Assembly: GCA_030950825.1 (NCBI GenBank)
Contig: JAUZQT010000158.1
Coordinates: forward strand, 1-18,107
Direction of reading: 5' to 3'
Source: Mariprofundaceae bacterium
Lineage (GTDB): Bacteria; Pseudomonadota; Zetaproteobacteria; Mariprofundales; Mariprofundaceae
Length of the DNA: 18,107 nucleotides
Below the pieces are notes generated by a model. That model saw only the letters and a program-made list of their open reading frames with translations. It was not told where the DNA came from and searched no databases. Shown piece after piece: positions 9,241 through 16,899 of the stretch; positions within the stretch are counted from its first letter, which is position 1; every line of letters starts with the position of its first letter. A program made the position numbers and the translations under genes.

Positions 9241-9308
9241 GTTCATGGTGTTGCGCGTTGGATAAAGCGAAGTCTAGTACAGCACCATGTATGAACGCGG
9301 TGTAATTA

Positions 9309-9758
9309 TTACTCTTCACTGGAAAAAATATACTTGCTGATCAGATCTTCGATATTGATCGCTGACTCAGTCTCCTCAATTTCACCTTGATCTTTAATGA
9401 TAGCATCCTCAGACCCTTGAGTGATGCGAATATAGCGCTCACCAATGATTCCTTTGGTTCGTACGGATGCAATGACATCCGATGTAAGCTGTACACCTTC
9501 CTGAATTTCAATCTGTAGCATGGCTTCTTCCTGATTCACCAAGTTCACAGATGCCACGCGCCCGATGGAAACGCCAGCCAACATCACATCCGCACCAGCG
9601 CGTAAGCCCCCCGCATCTTCAAAGGTTGCCGATATTGTGTAGCCCGAAGAGCCTAGCCCACCAATTTGCCCCAGCTTTATAGCCATCCAAGCCATACTCA
9701 TGATGCCAAGGAAAACAAAAATGCCTACGGTAATTTCAACTTTGCGATAGTATTGCAT
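9309..9758 (-). CDS. mlaD: MlaD, MCE-domain lipid transport protein
   Basis: Membrane-anchored MCE protein that forms a hexameric ring on the periplasmic face of the MlaFE transporter and provides the lipid channel. Visible features are the N-terminal helix (about residues 7-27, EITVGIFVFLGIMSMAWMAI), the MCE core ATFEDAGGLRAGADVMLAGV (about 44-63), and GIIGERYIRI in the pore-loop region. Length is 149 residues, somewhat shorter than E. coli MlaD (183). The end after LISKYIF corresponds to the start of the flexible C-terminal tail in E. coli, so the tail is missing rather than the fold. It starts 23 bases after mlaE, with a purine-rich AGAGAG stretch upstream. Confidence 0.93.
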   Translation of the reverse strand: MQYYRKVEITVGIFVFLGIMSMAWMAIKLGQIGGLGSSGYTISATFEDAGGLRAGADVMLAGVSIGRVASVNLVNQEEAMLQIEIQEGVQLTSDVIASVRTKGIIGERYIRITQGSEDAIIKDQGEIEETESAINIEDLISKYIFSSEE

Positions 9759-9781
9759 AAAGACTCTCTCTTTTGATTAAG

Positions 9782-10582
9782 TTAAAGGAAAAATGATGTT
9801 AAGATATAATCAAGCATCAATACGCCAACCGAGCCCACCACCACAGCCTGTGTTGTAGCCTTGGCAACACCTTCGGTTGTCGGCGTTGCACGATAGCCCA
9901 TATAGGTGGAAATAATGCCAATTAATACACCAAACCCGAGTGCTTTGATCCAACCAGCATATAAGTCCATCGGCGTGATTTTGGCAATCATTTCACCAAT
10001 AAATGCGCCACCATTGACACCCAGAAGCTCAACACCAACAATATAACCAGCGGCAAGCCCTATAATATCAAACATGGTCACCAAGATGGGTAGGGCAATC
10101 AACATGGCAATAATACGCGGTAAAATTACTCGTGCCTTCGGGTTAATAGCCATCATTTGCAGGGCATCAAGCTGCTCTGTAACACGCATAATACCAATCT
10201 CAGCTGTAATGCTTGAGCCTGCACGTCCAATCATCATCAATGCGCCAAGCACAGGTCCTAGTTCACGAATGATTGCCAAGGCCACCCCTGACCCAAGCAA
10301 TGATTCAGAACCAAACTTTGCTAAGGTATAATAACCCTGAAGTGCCAAGACCATGCCTGTAAAGGCTCCCGTAATGGCAATGATTACAAATGAGCCAACG
10401 CCCAAAGCATAAAGTTGTAAAACAATGTGCTTGCCTTGCCAAGGCCTCATAAATAGATACCCAAGCGATGTTGCACTTAACACCGCAGCATCACCCATGT
10501 TTTCCAAAGCACGCAAAAACCAACGCCCCAAACCTCCAAAAAACATCCACATAGCATCTTGTGCAGCGCCATTTTTATTCAT
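9782..10582 (-). CDS. mlaE: MlaE, ABC transporter permease of the Mla lipid system
   Basis: Inner-membrane permease of the MlaFEDB-type phospholipid ABC transporter (266 residues, close to the E. coli 260). The conserved permease signature is visible: MIGRAGSSITAEIG followed by MRVTEQLDALQMM (about residues 117-143), plus several hydrophobic helices, the last ending near the C-terminus (VLMLDYILTSFFL). Its ATG overlaps the mlaF stop (ATGA), which indicates translational coupling with the ATPase. The first 25 or so residues form an amphipathic lead-in typical of MlaE. Confidence 0.95.
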   Translation of the reverse strand: MNKNGAAQDAMWMFFGGLGRWFLRALENMGDAAVLSATSLGYLFMRPWQGKHIVLQLYALGVGSFVIIAITGAFTGMVLALQGYYTLAKFGSESLLGSGVALAIIRELGPVLGALMMIGRAGSSITAEIGIMRVTEQLDALQMMAINPKARVILPRIIAMLIALPILVTMFDIIGLAAGYIVGVELLGVNGGAFIGEMIAKITPMDLYAGWIKALGFGVLIGIISTYMGYRATPTTEGVAKATTQAVVVGSVGVLMLDYILTSFFL

Positions 10583-11388
10583 CGTGACATCCTTACCGTG
10601 CCAGGTTTATACAAAAGGTCTTCAACATAGGAGGTTTGGCTACGTGAAAATGGAATAGGCCCATCGGGTCGGCCTTCAATAAATTGCCTGACACGGGCAT
10701 CATCACTGTGTCGAATTTCATTGGCAGTGCCTTCTGCAATCACTTCACCCTGCCATAATAAAATAACATGATCAGCAATACCAAGACCTGCATGCACATC
10801 ATGGGTTACTACAATCGACGTCATTTTGGTGCGTTTTGTTAAATTACTAATGAGCGATGTGACAACACCTGCTGAAATGGGGTCTAGGCCAGATGTAGGC
10901 TCATCAAAGAAAACAATTTCAGGATCCATCGCTAGCGCGCGTGCAAAGGCCACCCGCTTGGCCATACCGCCAGAAAGTTGGGATGGCATAAAATGCTCAA
11001 AACCACGCAGCCCGACCTGTTCAAGCTTCATGGTCACCATTGTTCGAACCACACTGCTATCCAACCGTGTATGTTCGGTTAAAGGAAAAGCGACATTATC
11101 ATAAACATTCAAGGAATTAAGTAAGGCAGAATATTGAAACACCATGCCCATGTGTGCGCGCAATTGATAAAGCCGCTTTTGCGTAATATGGCTCAAATCA
11201 TCCTTGCCATACCAAATATGCCCTGCTGTCGGAGGCTCCAAGCCTGCAATCAGGCGCAGTAGCGTTGTTTTCCCAGAGCCCGAGCCGCCCATAATAACGG
11301 TTGTTTGATGGGGCTTGATATGAATATTAATATTATTCAGTGCCACAACATCACCAAAGCGACGAAGTAAGTTTTCCGTACGTATCAT
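10579..11388 (-). CDS. mlaF: MlaF, ATPase subunit of the Mla lipid transporter
   Basis: Cytoplasmic ABC ATPase that powers MlaE. Visible motifs are Walker A GGSGSGKTT (34-42), Q-loop MVFQ, signature LSGGMAKRVAFARAL, Walker B EIVFFDEPTSGLDP and the switch histidine in VVTHD. The C-terminal extension RQFIEGRPDGPIPF matches the tail that mediates subunit contacts in MlaF. Length is 269 residues, as in E. coli. It is the first gene of the minus-strand run, so the promoter should lie in the divergent spacer upstream. No gene for the STAS partner MlaB is seen in or next to this operon. No clear Shine-Dalgarno precedes the ATG. Confidence 0.95.
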   Translation of the reverse strand: MIRTENLLRRFGDVVALNNINIHIKPHQTTVIMGGSGSGKTTLLRLIAGLEPPTAGHIWYGKDDLSHITQKRLYQLRAHMGMVFQYSALLNSLNVYDNVAFPLTEHTRLDSSVVRTMVTMKLEQVGLRGFEHFMPSQLSGGMAKRVAFARALAMDPEIVFFDEPTSGLDPISAGVVTSLISNLTKRTKMTSIVVTHDVHAGLGIADHVILLWQGEVIAEGTANEIRHSDDARVRQFIEGRPDGPIPFSRSQTSYVEDLLYKPGTVRMSR

Positions 11389-11694
11389 GGCGCTATGATA
11401 ACCTTGCGTCTGAGCAAAACATAGTCGTAATTAGTGCGATCACTTATCTTATCTAAATGACAAGGCCTCGGTTTTTTAGTAAAAGTGTGAAAACAGAAAA
11501 GAGAACTCATGCCACCTTGAAAAAATTAGAGGTAGAAAAAACATCTAATTGATAGCATTAATATTGCAAAACCACTACTGTCCCTTCTAGCAAAGGCGGG
11601 AATCTGCCCTTTTTAAACGTCCTGAATTTGCGATAATAACGCTTTAAAGAATTAGGCTTAAAACAATATACCCACCGTTTGTTGAGGTGTCACT
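11389..11694. other. Divergent intergenic region between mlaF and the DUF4126 gene
   Basis: These 306 bases separate two oppositely transcribed gene runs and must hold the promoter of at least the minus-strand one. I see no gene and no convincing -35/-10 pair. Weak candidates are GATAAT near 11632 for the plus strand and TTGTCA near 11456-11461 (read on the minus strand) for mlaF. The stretch is AT-rich. A fragment around 11589-11611 (GCAAAGGCGGGAATCT) resembles part of a dispersed intergenic repeat. Confidence 0.5.
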
Positions 11695-12375
11695 ATGGAA
11701 CAATTGGATCAAATATCAGCTATTTTAGCTTTAAGCATGGGGGCAGCTTGGGCAAGTGGGCTGAACCTTTATGCCGCCATTTTCATGCTCGGTATGATGG
11801 GCATGACTGGCAATATGGATTTACCACCAGGTTTGGAAGTATTACAGAATCCACTGGTCTTGTTTGCTGCAGGAACAATGTATGTTGTAGAGTTTTTTGC
11901 AGATAAAATACCAGGTATTGATACTGGCTGGGATGTATTGCATACATTTGTGCGAATTCCTGCTGGAGCAATGCTTGCAGCAGGGGCAGTGGGAAATGTT
12001 GACCCTGCGATGGCTGTCGCAGCGGGTATTTTAGGTGGCGGCTTGACAGCAGCAACACATGCAACAAAGGCTGGAACGCGTGCTTTGGTGAATACATCTC
12101 CTGAACCTTTTTCCAACTGGGGCTTGTCAATTGGTGAGGATGTAGCGGTATTTACTGGCTTATGGGTGGCACTGAATCATCCGACTCTGTTTATTGTGCT
12201 GATGGTTGTGTTTATATTTTTGTTGATCTGGTTGCTGCCGAAGTTATGGCGTGGTATCAAACTGGTGGTTGCAAAAATACGCGGGTGGCTGGGCGACAAG
12301 CAAGAGCCCTCCCAAATAGCTATAAGAGAGGTCAAAGATGATCAAACACATCGTGATGTGGAAGCTGAGAAATAA
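11695..12375 (+). CDS. DUF4126 family membrane protein
   Basis: Predicted inner-membrane protein of 226 residues with the DUF4126 layout: an N-terminal helix with the conserved ASGLNLYAAIFMLG segment (about 20-33), VVEFFADKIPGIDTGWDVLH (about 64-83) and the glycine/alanine-rich GGGLTAATHATKAGTR segment (about 119-134). A strong C-terminal helix (about 160-182) and a charged cytoplasmic-looking tail follow. The molecular function of the family is unknown. GAGGTG lies five bases before the ATG and supports this start. The last 38 bases overlap the start of the downstream Dabb gene, so the two are probably coupled. Confidence 0.85.
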   Translation: MEQLDQISAILALSMGAAWASGLNLYAAIFMLGMMGMTGNMDLPPGLEVLQNPLVLFAAGTMYVVEFFADKIPGIDTGWDVLHTFVRIPAGAMLAAGAVGNVDPAMAVAAGILGGGLTAATHATKAGTRALVNTSPEPFSNWGLSIGEDVAVFTGLWVALNHPTLFIVLMVVFIFLLIWLLPKLWRGIKLVVAKIRGWLGDKQEPSQIAIREVKDDQTHRDVEAEK

Positions 12376-12619
12376 GGCTGATGCAGAAATTATAAAAGAT
12401 AATCTGGAAGCTTTGCCTAGTAAAATACCAGGATTATTAAAGCTGGAAGTTGGCATTAACTTCAGTAACAATGAGTTTGCTGCGGATATTGTGCTCTATT
12501 CTGAGCTGGAAAGTCGCGAAGCTTTAGCAATCTATCAGGCTCATCCAGAGCATCAGGCGGTTGTCCCTTTGGTGAAAACGGCTACGGTTAGTCGCCTTGT
12601 TGTCGATTACGATGCCTAA
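12338..12619 (+). CDS. Dabb (stress-responsive A/B barrel) domain small protein
   Basis: A 93-residue protein matching the Dabb fold: N-terminal MIKHIVMWKLR, central IPGLLKLEVGIN, then a strand and helix around ADIVLYSELES and a C-terminal YQAHPEHQAVVPLV segment. Relatives are dimeric ferredoxin-like barrels, some of which are enzymes, while many have no known role. GAGAGG ends six bases before the ATG, so the start is good even though it lies inside the upstream gene (38-base overlap in another frame). Function here is unknown. Confidence 0.88.
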   Translation: MIKHIVMWKLRNKADAEIIKDNLEALPSKIPGLLKLEVGINFSNNEFAADIVLYSELESREALAIYQAHPEHQAVVPLVKTATVSRLVVDYDA

Positions 12620-12700
12620 GCATTTTTACAGCGCTGATGCTGAGCAAAAAGACAAGTTTAAAATGCACAAATTATTTAATCCCATTCCAAAGAGGTTAAT

Positions 12701-13621
12701 ATGTTTCATGGTGTTATGACGGCGTTGATTACGCCCTTTAAAATTGACGAAGGCGGGTGCAGCAGCATTGATAGAGTTGCCTATTGTGCTCACTTGGATC
12801 GCCAAATTGCCGCAGGTGTTAGCGGTTTAATCCCCGCAGGAACAACGGGCGAAGCAGCAACATTATCTTTTGATGAGCATAAAGCACTTATTGAGCTGAC
12901 CGTGCGGCATGTTGCTGGCCGCACAGCCGTTATTGCAGGGACAGGAAGCAATAACACTGCCGAATCCATTGCCTTAACAGAGGCTGCCAAAAAAATAGGT
13001 GCTGATGCCGCTCTGCTTATTTCACCTTATTACAACAAGCCGATGCAAGAAGGTATTTATCAACATTATAAGGCTGTTGCCGATGCTGTTGATTTGCCGC
13101 AGATTTTATACAATGTTCCTAGTCGCACGAATTCCAATTTGTCCCCCGGCACTGTTGCACGCTTATCTCAGCTTGACAATATTGTGGGCATCAAAGATGC
13201 AACCGCAGATCTGGCACAATTGACACGTTGCAAAATGCTTTGCAGTGATGATTTTGAATTTTATTCGGGTGATGATGCAACTGTTTTACCCTTTATGAGT
13301 TTGGGGGGAAATGGTGTGATTTCAGTCGTATCCAATCTTGCGCCTAGAACTATGGAAAAACTCACGAATAGCATGAGTGCAGGTGACTTAGATAGTGCGC
13401 GCCAAGCACATTTTGCATTACAAAATTTAACTGATGCCTTGTTTGTACAGAGCAATCCGATTCCTGTTAAAGCGGCATGTGCGCTGATGGGCTGGATGCA
13501 TGGGGAATTACGCTTGCCTTTAACCCCTTTAACGCCTGATGAGGAGAATGACTTACAAGCCATTATGCAATCTTTTCACTCAGAATGGGAAACTTTACAG
13601 CTGGCAGTCCCTCATAGCTGA
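12701..13621 (+). CDS. dapA: 4-hydroxy-tetrahydrodipicolinate synthase
   Basis: Condenses pyruvate with aspartate semialdehyde in the first committed step toward meso-diaminopimelate and lysine, and so supplies peptidoglycan precursors. Active-site residues are in place: Thr48-Thr49 in AGTTGE, Tyr137 in ILYNVPSRT and the Schiff-base Lys165 in VGIKDAT. The loop GGNGVISVVSN follows. Length is 306 residues against 292 in E. coli. AAAGAGG lies just upstream of the ATG. It begins 81 bases after the Dabb gene. Its end overlaps the longest open frame of the following kinase by 83 bases, although the true kinase start may lie after the dapA stop. Confidence 0.95.
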   Translation: MFHGVMTALITPFKIDEGGCSSIDRVAYCAHLDRQIAAGVSGLIPAGTTGEAATLSFDEHKALIELTVRHVAGRTAVIAGTGSNNTAESIALTEAAKKIGADAALLISPYYNKPMQEGIYQHYKAVADAVDLPQILYNVPSRTNSNLSPGTVARLSQLDNIVGIKDATADLAQLTRCKMLCSDDFEFYSGDDATVLPFMSLGGNGVISVVSNLAPRTMEKLTNSMSAGDLDSARQAHFALQNLTDALFVQSNPIPVKAACALMGWMHGELRLPLTPLTPDEENDLQAIMQSFHSEWETLQLAVPHS

Positions 13622-14975
13622 TCCCACAACTGATGCCATAGCGGATAAATTGCCATTACGCCGCAGCCTTATTTTCTCATTGCGGCGTGTATTGCATTCA
13701 GCTGCTTATTTGCTGGCAAGCCTAGCTGCATTGGCCTTTTTTCTTGTGTTATTGATGCTTATAGAGACGATCATTTATACAATCAGTGGACAAGCAGTTT
13801 CAATTTGGGCGATGATTTTGGCTGCATTATTCGCTGCAATATTTTTTTCCCCTGTTGTGCATCGTTTGCAAGGCATGGTTGATCGTATGTTTTTCCGCAA
13901 GCAACTCGATACACTGGAGGCCATTCAGCAGCTCGGTGCTGGTGATTTGGCTGAGTTGCCGCAAGAGCATGTTGAGCAAGCTTTGTTAGAACGCATTGCT
14001 GCCATATGCCACCGTGGAAGTGTTGTTTTGGATGAACGTGGGCATGATGCTAAAGGGCGCATTTTTTGCTTTCCCGAATCGGCTGTTTTGCCTCCTCCAG
14101 CAGGGGCGTTTTGTCTTTCATATGAGTTGGTTCTTCCTATTGAGCGGCGTGAAAGTACGGTCTGGTTACACTTAGGATCGCGCCTAGATGGTTGGGTCAC
14201 TGATTCCGACGAGAGGCAAAGTCTAAAGAGGTTAGCACGATTTGCAGCCATGAGCTTGGAGCATGCCAGACTTTCGCACCAGCAATCACAGCAGGTGCGT
14301 TTGGATTCGATTACCCGTGTTATGGGTCAATTGCATTCCCATGACATGAAAAATCGTTTACATGACTTGGCTTTTGTTGCCCATCATTTGCAATCAGGAA
14401 AGCTCGATGAGCAAGATATGCAGATGATGGTCACCTCCATTCGCAAGGTGGTTGGCCGGATACAAACACTTATGCAGCGTATGGCTGACCCAAATGCCCC
14501 TATTCACCCCAAATTAAAAATATGTAACCTCACTGCTCTGTTAAAGCAGCGCATACAGGAACGCCTATGGCCTGAATTGATTCACATTCACATAGACTTC
14601 TCAAATACAGCTCTTGTATCTGGAGATGCAGTATTGCTGCAAGGTGTCTTTGAAAACTTATTTGATAATGCGCTACAGGCCATGAATAAGCAGGGAGATT
14701 TATATATATATTCACAATGTCAGAGCGGCTGCTTGCAGATAGCTGTGCGTGATGGCGGTAATGGCATGAGCAATGATTTCATTAAACATAGGCTATTTCG
14801 CCTATTTGCAACAAGTAAGGCCGACGGCTTGGGTATTGGTTTATATTTGAGCAAACGTATTATAGAGGCACATGTGGGTAAACTTTCAGCTGAAAGTGGT
14901 GGAGAGGGGAAAGGTTCCACCTTTTGGGTGAGCCTGCCTTTGTGTAGCGATAACGACAAAGATAGCGTCTCATAG
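13539..14975 (+). CDS. Short-sensor PrsK-like histidine kinase (start uncertain)
   Basis: Membrane sensor kinase predicted to phosphorylate the response regulator encoded 11 bases downstream. Two membrane helices (about residues 52-80 and 87-108) lead into MVDRMFFRKQLDTL, the helix-linker pattern of PrsK-like kinases, then a GAF-like region (about 125-245). The phosphoacceptor box is HDMKN (His268), and the ATPase domain has ENLFDNALQAM, DGGNGM (from Asp405) and GLGIGLYLSKR. HDxKN boxes are typical of PrsK, the kinase linked to PEP-CTERM/exopolysaccharide loci. Known PrsK proteins carry many more N-terminal helices, so this sensor part is short. Coordinates give the longest frame (ATG 13539), which lies inside dapA and has no Shine-Dalgarno. 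A TTG at 13650, after the dapA stop and directly before the basic residues leading into helix 1, is a good alternative. Confidence 0.8.
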   Translation: MRRMTYKPLCNLFTQNGKLYSWQSLIADPTTDAIADKLPLRRSLIFSLRRVLHSAAYLLASLAALAFFLVLLMLIETIIYTISGQAVSIWAMILAALFAAIFFSPVVHRLQGMVDRMFFRKQLDTLEAIQQLGAGDLAELPQEHVEQALLERIAAICHRGSVVLDERGHDAKGRIFCFPESAVLPPPAGAFCLSYELVLPIERRESTVWLHLGSRLDGWVTDSDERQSLKRLARFAAMSLEHARLSHQQSQQVRLDSITRVMGQLHSHDMKNRLHDLAFVAHHLQSGKLDEQDMQMMVTSIRKVVGRIQTLMQRMADPNAPIHPKLKICNLTALLKQRIQERLWPELIHIHIDFSNTALVSGDAVLLQGVFENLFDNALQAMNKQGDLYIYSQCQSGCLQIAVRDGGNGMSNDFIKHRLFRLFATSKADGLGIGLYLSKRIIEAHVGKLSAESGGEGKGSTFWVSLPLCSDNDKDSVS

Positions 14976-14986
14976 GGGAATGAATC

Positions 14987-16408
14987 ATGGGTATACATCG
15001 TACAGTTTTGGTTGTTGATGATAACGATATTAATCGTTTGAATCTTCGGCTGCTCCTTAAATCCGATTATCAGGTGCTGGAAGCTGGTGATCCCGATGCC
15101 GCCGAAGTTATTTTGGCAGAAAGACGTGTGGACTTGGTTGTCTTGGATTTAGCACTGCCCCCTGAGCCTGATAACCCTGAAATTGGCATGGCGTATTTAA
15201 CGCGCCTTAAAAAAGAGAGTCCCGATACGCCTGTTGTTGTCATTACGGGGCATGATCAACACGCGCTTGCTGTACGAGCACAGCAAGATGGGGCGCTGGG
15301 CTTCTTTGGCAAACCCTTCGACCCAGATGAGGTGAAGGACAGCATTGATCGCGCCATGGAAGCTCGCAATCAGCTTATTCGTGAGCAAGAGCTGCAACGT
15401 GCTTTGGACTCGCGTATGGGCATGGATATTTTGGGTGACTCCAACATCATGCAAAACTTACGAGGCTTGATTGGGCAGGTGGCTCCGATGCCTTCTACGG
15501 TATTAATTCGCGGCGAAACGGGCGTAGGAAAAGAGCTTGTTGCCCGTTGCCTGCATGCACAAAGCCCGCGAGCTGATAAGCCATTCATTGCCATTAATTG
15601 TGCTTCAATAAATGTGGAACATTTAGAATCGGAACTTTTCGGGCATGAAAAAGGTGCTTTTTCTGGTGCAGGAAAACGTAAGCTTGGTTGGTTTGAATGC
15701 GCCAATGGCGGCACCTTATTTTTGGATGAAGTGGCTGGCATGCCGTTATCGGTACAAGCAAAACTTTTACGGGTATTGGAGCATGGTGAATTTTCTCGTT
15801 TGGGTGGAGAATCCATGATCCACTCCGATGTTCGCCTAGTGTGTTCCAGTAAAATGGATCTAGAGTGCTTGGTGCAACAAGGGAAATTCAGGGATGACTT
15901 ATATTACCGCATTCATGTTGTGGAGATTAAGGTGGCAGCTCTGGTTGAGCACCTAGATGACCTAAGAATTTTGGCAAAGCATATTTTATTGCAGAAAGCA
16001 GCCCTGTGCGGAAAAAATATCGAAGGCTTTAGTGATGTGGCGATTACTCAAATGCAGCGTTACCGCTGGCCTGGTAATGTTCGAGAGTTGGAAAATGTCA
16101 TCGAACGCGCCGTGGTATTGTGCAATAGCCCTACTGTAACGGCGCTGCCGCCCTTAGAGTCGGTGCATACTGCTAGTGGAATCTCTTCCGATAATCTATT
16201 GGATCAATGGTTAAAGGCGTTGCCTGATGATGGGGTGAAAGGGGAGAAAGAGGTCGCACATTTTGAAGAAAAGCTATTACTTACCGCCTTAGATCGGCAT
16301 GGTTATATCAAAACACGGGCAGGCCGATGGCTGGGTTTTGGTGATCGTGCCAAGGATAAAATGCGTTATTTATGCGATAAGTATGATGTGGCGTTTAAAG
16401 AAGAATGA
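14987..16408 (+). CDS. Sigma-54-dependent response regulator, PrsR-like
   Basis: NtrC-type activator of 473 residues. It has a receiver domain with acidic pocket Asp11-Asp12, phosphoacceptor Asp54 (VVLDLALPP) and GKP lysine. It also has an AAA+ domain with Walker A GETGVGKE (176-183) and Walker B LFLDE (Asp247-Glu248), and a C-terminal Fis-like helix-turn-helix (about 425-465). The extended loop after Asp54 (LALPPEPDNPEIGMAYL) is characteristic of PrsR-type regulators. The sigma-54 contact loop reads GAFSGA (223-228) instead of GAFTGA; serine is a conservative change, so sigma-54 activation is still expected. The DNA-binding helix region (RHGYIKTRAGRWLGFG) is divergent. AGGGGAA lies eight bases before the ATG. 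The stop overlaps the next start by four bases. Targets are unknown. Confidence 0.9.
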   Translation: MGIHRTVLVVDDNDINRLNLRLLLKSDYQVLEAGDPDAAEVILAERRVDLVVLDLALPPEPDNPEIGMAYLTRLKKESPDTPVVVITGHDQHALAVRAQQDGALGFFGKPFDPDEVKDSIDRAMEARNQLIREQELQRALDSRMGMDILGDSNIMQNLRGLIGQVAPMPSTVLIRGETGVGKELVARCLHAQSPRADKPFIAINCASINVEHLESELFGHEKGAFSGAGKRKLGWFECANGGTLFLDEVAGMPLSVQAKLLRVLEHGEFSRLGGESMIHSDVRLVCSSKMDLECLVQQGKFRDDLYYRIHVVEIKVAALVEHLDDLRILAKHILLQKAALCGKNIEGFSDVAITQMQRYRWPGNVRELENVIERAVVLCNSPTVTALPPLESVHTASGISSDNLLDQWLKALPDDGVKGEKEVAHFEEKLLLTALDRHGYIKTRAGRWLGFGDRAKDKMRYLCDKYDVAFKEE

Positions 16409-16794
16409 TACGCTTTTGCCTGTTTTTTTTGATATACTTATGCAGCATCAGTGCATACGCAGCCGATGATAAGGATTATTTATACTATCGTGATGTGAGC
16501 ATTTCACCCTATCAAAATTTACGGGAGTTTTTTGATATGCCAGATCGCGCTGGTTCATATCAATTGGCATTGGTGTCAGATTCTGTTGGGCCTTTAACCT
16601 TTACGATTTCCCGTGTTCGTGGTGATGTTGAAATCATGGTTAAGCAGGCGCGCAGCTATTCAATCGGAAACCATGAGTTTCATTTTGATTTTGAAAATCC
16701 AACTGGGCTGGACGACTTATTGGTTGAAATTGCCAATTCGAATCCAGCTTTGCCTGCAATGCTTTCTGTTATTGTGGTAGAGCATCCAAAATAG
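16405..16794 (+). CDS. Small secreted protein of unknown function
   Basis: A 129-residue protein with a clear signal peptide (hydrophobic residues about 4-16, cleavage likely after AYA at 19). The mature part is about 110 residues with alternating strands and no cysteine, no lipobox and no C-terminal sorting signal (no PEP-CTERM motif). I do not recognise the family. The start ATG overlaps the response-regulator stop (ATGA), so the two are translationally coupled. This implies a periplasmic or secreted role linked to the two-component system, perhaps as a ligand sensor or output. It is the last gene of the plus-strand run and is followed by a hairpin. Confidence 0.8.
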   Translation: MIRFCLFFLIYLCSISAYAADDKDYLYYRDVSISPYQNLREFFDMPDRAGSYQLALVSDSVGPLTFTISRVRGDVEIMVKQARSYSIGNHEFHFDFENPTGLDDLLVEIANSNPALPAMLSVIVVEHPK

Positions 16795-16805
16795 CAGCGC
16801 AACGA

Positions 16806-16839
16806 TTCAGCATGCTCATCATGAGGCAGGCTGAACTTT
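16806..16839 (+). terminator. Possible transcription terminator of the dapA-kinase-regulator run
   Basis: TTCAGC at 16806-16811 pairs with GCTGAA at 16830-16835. Inside it, TGC pairs with GCA after one A-G mismatch, leaving a ten-base loop. A short CTTT follows. It sits 12 bases after the last stop. The T-run is short, so a rho-independent terminator is plausible but weak. Confidence 0.35.
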
Positions 16840-16899
16840 AAGATGTCGATTTCGAGAATGCCGCATTAAATGAATATATCATTACTGGTTCACTATAGC

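Noticed and set aside
9229..9308. A hidden mlaB-like gene between mlaD and mlaC
   Set aside because: The gap is only 80 bases, too short for a STAS domain, and shows no coding pattern.
11769..12130. Two minus-strand open frames of 115 codons opposite the DUF4126 gene
   Set aside because: They are antisense to a gene with a clear ribosome site and family motifs, overlap each other in different frames and show no domain.
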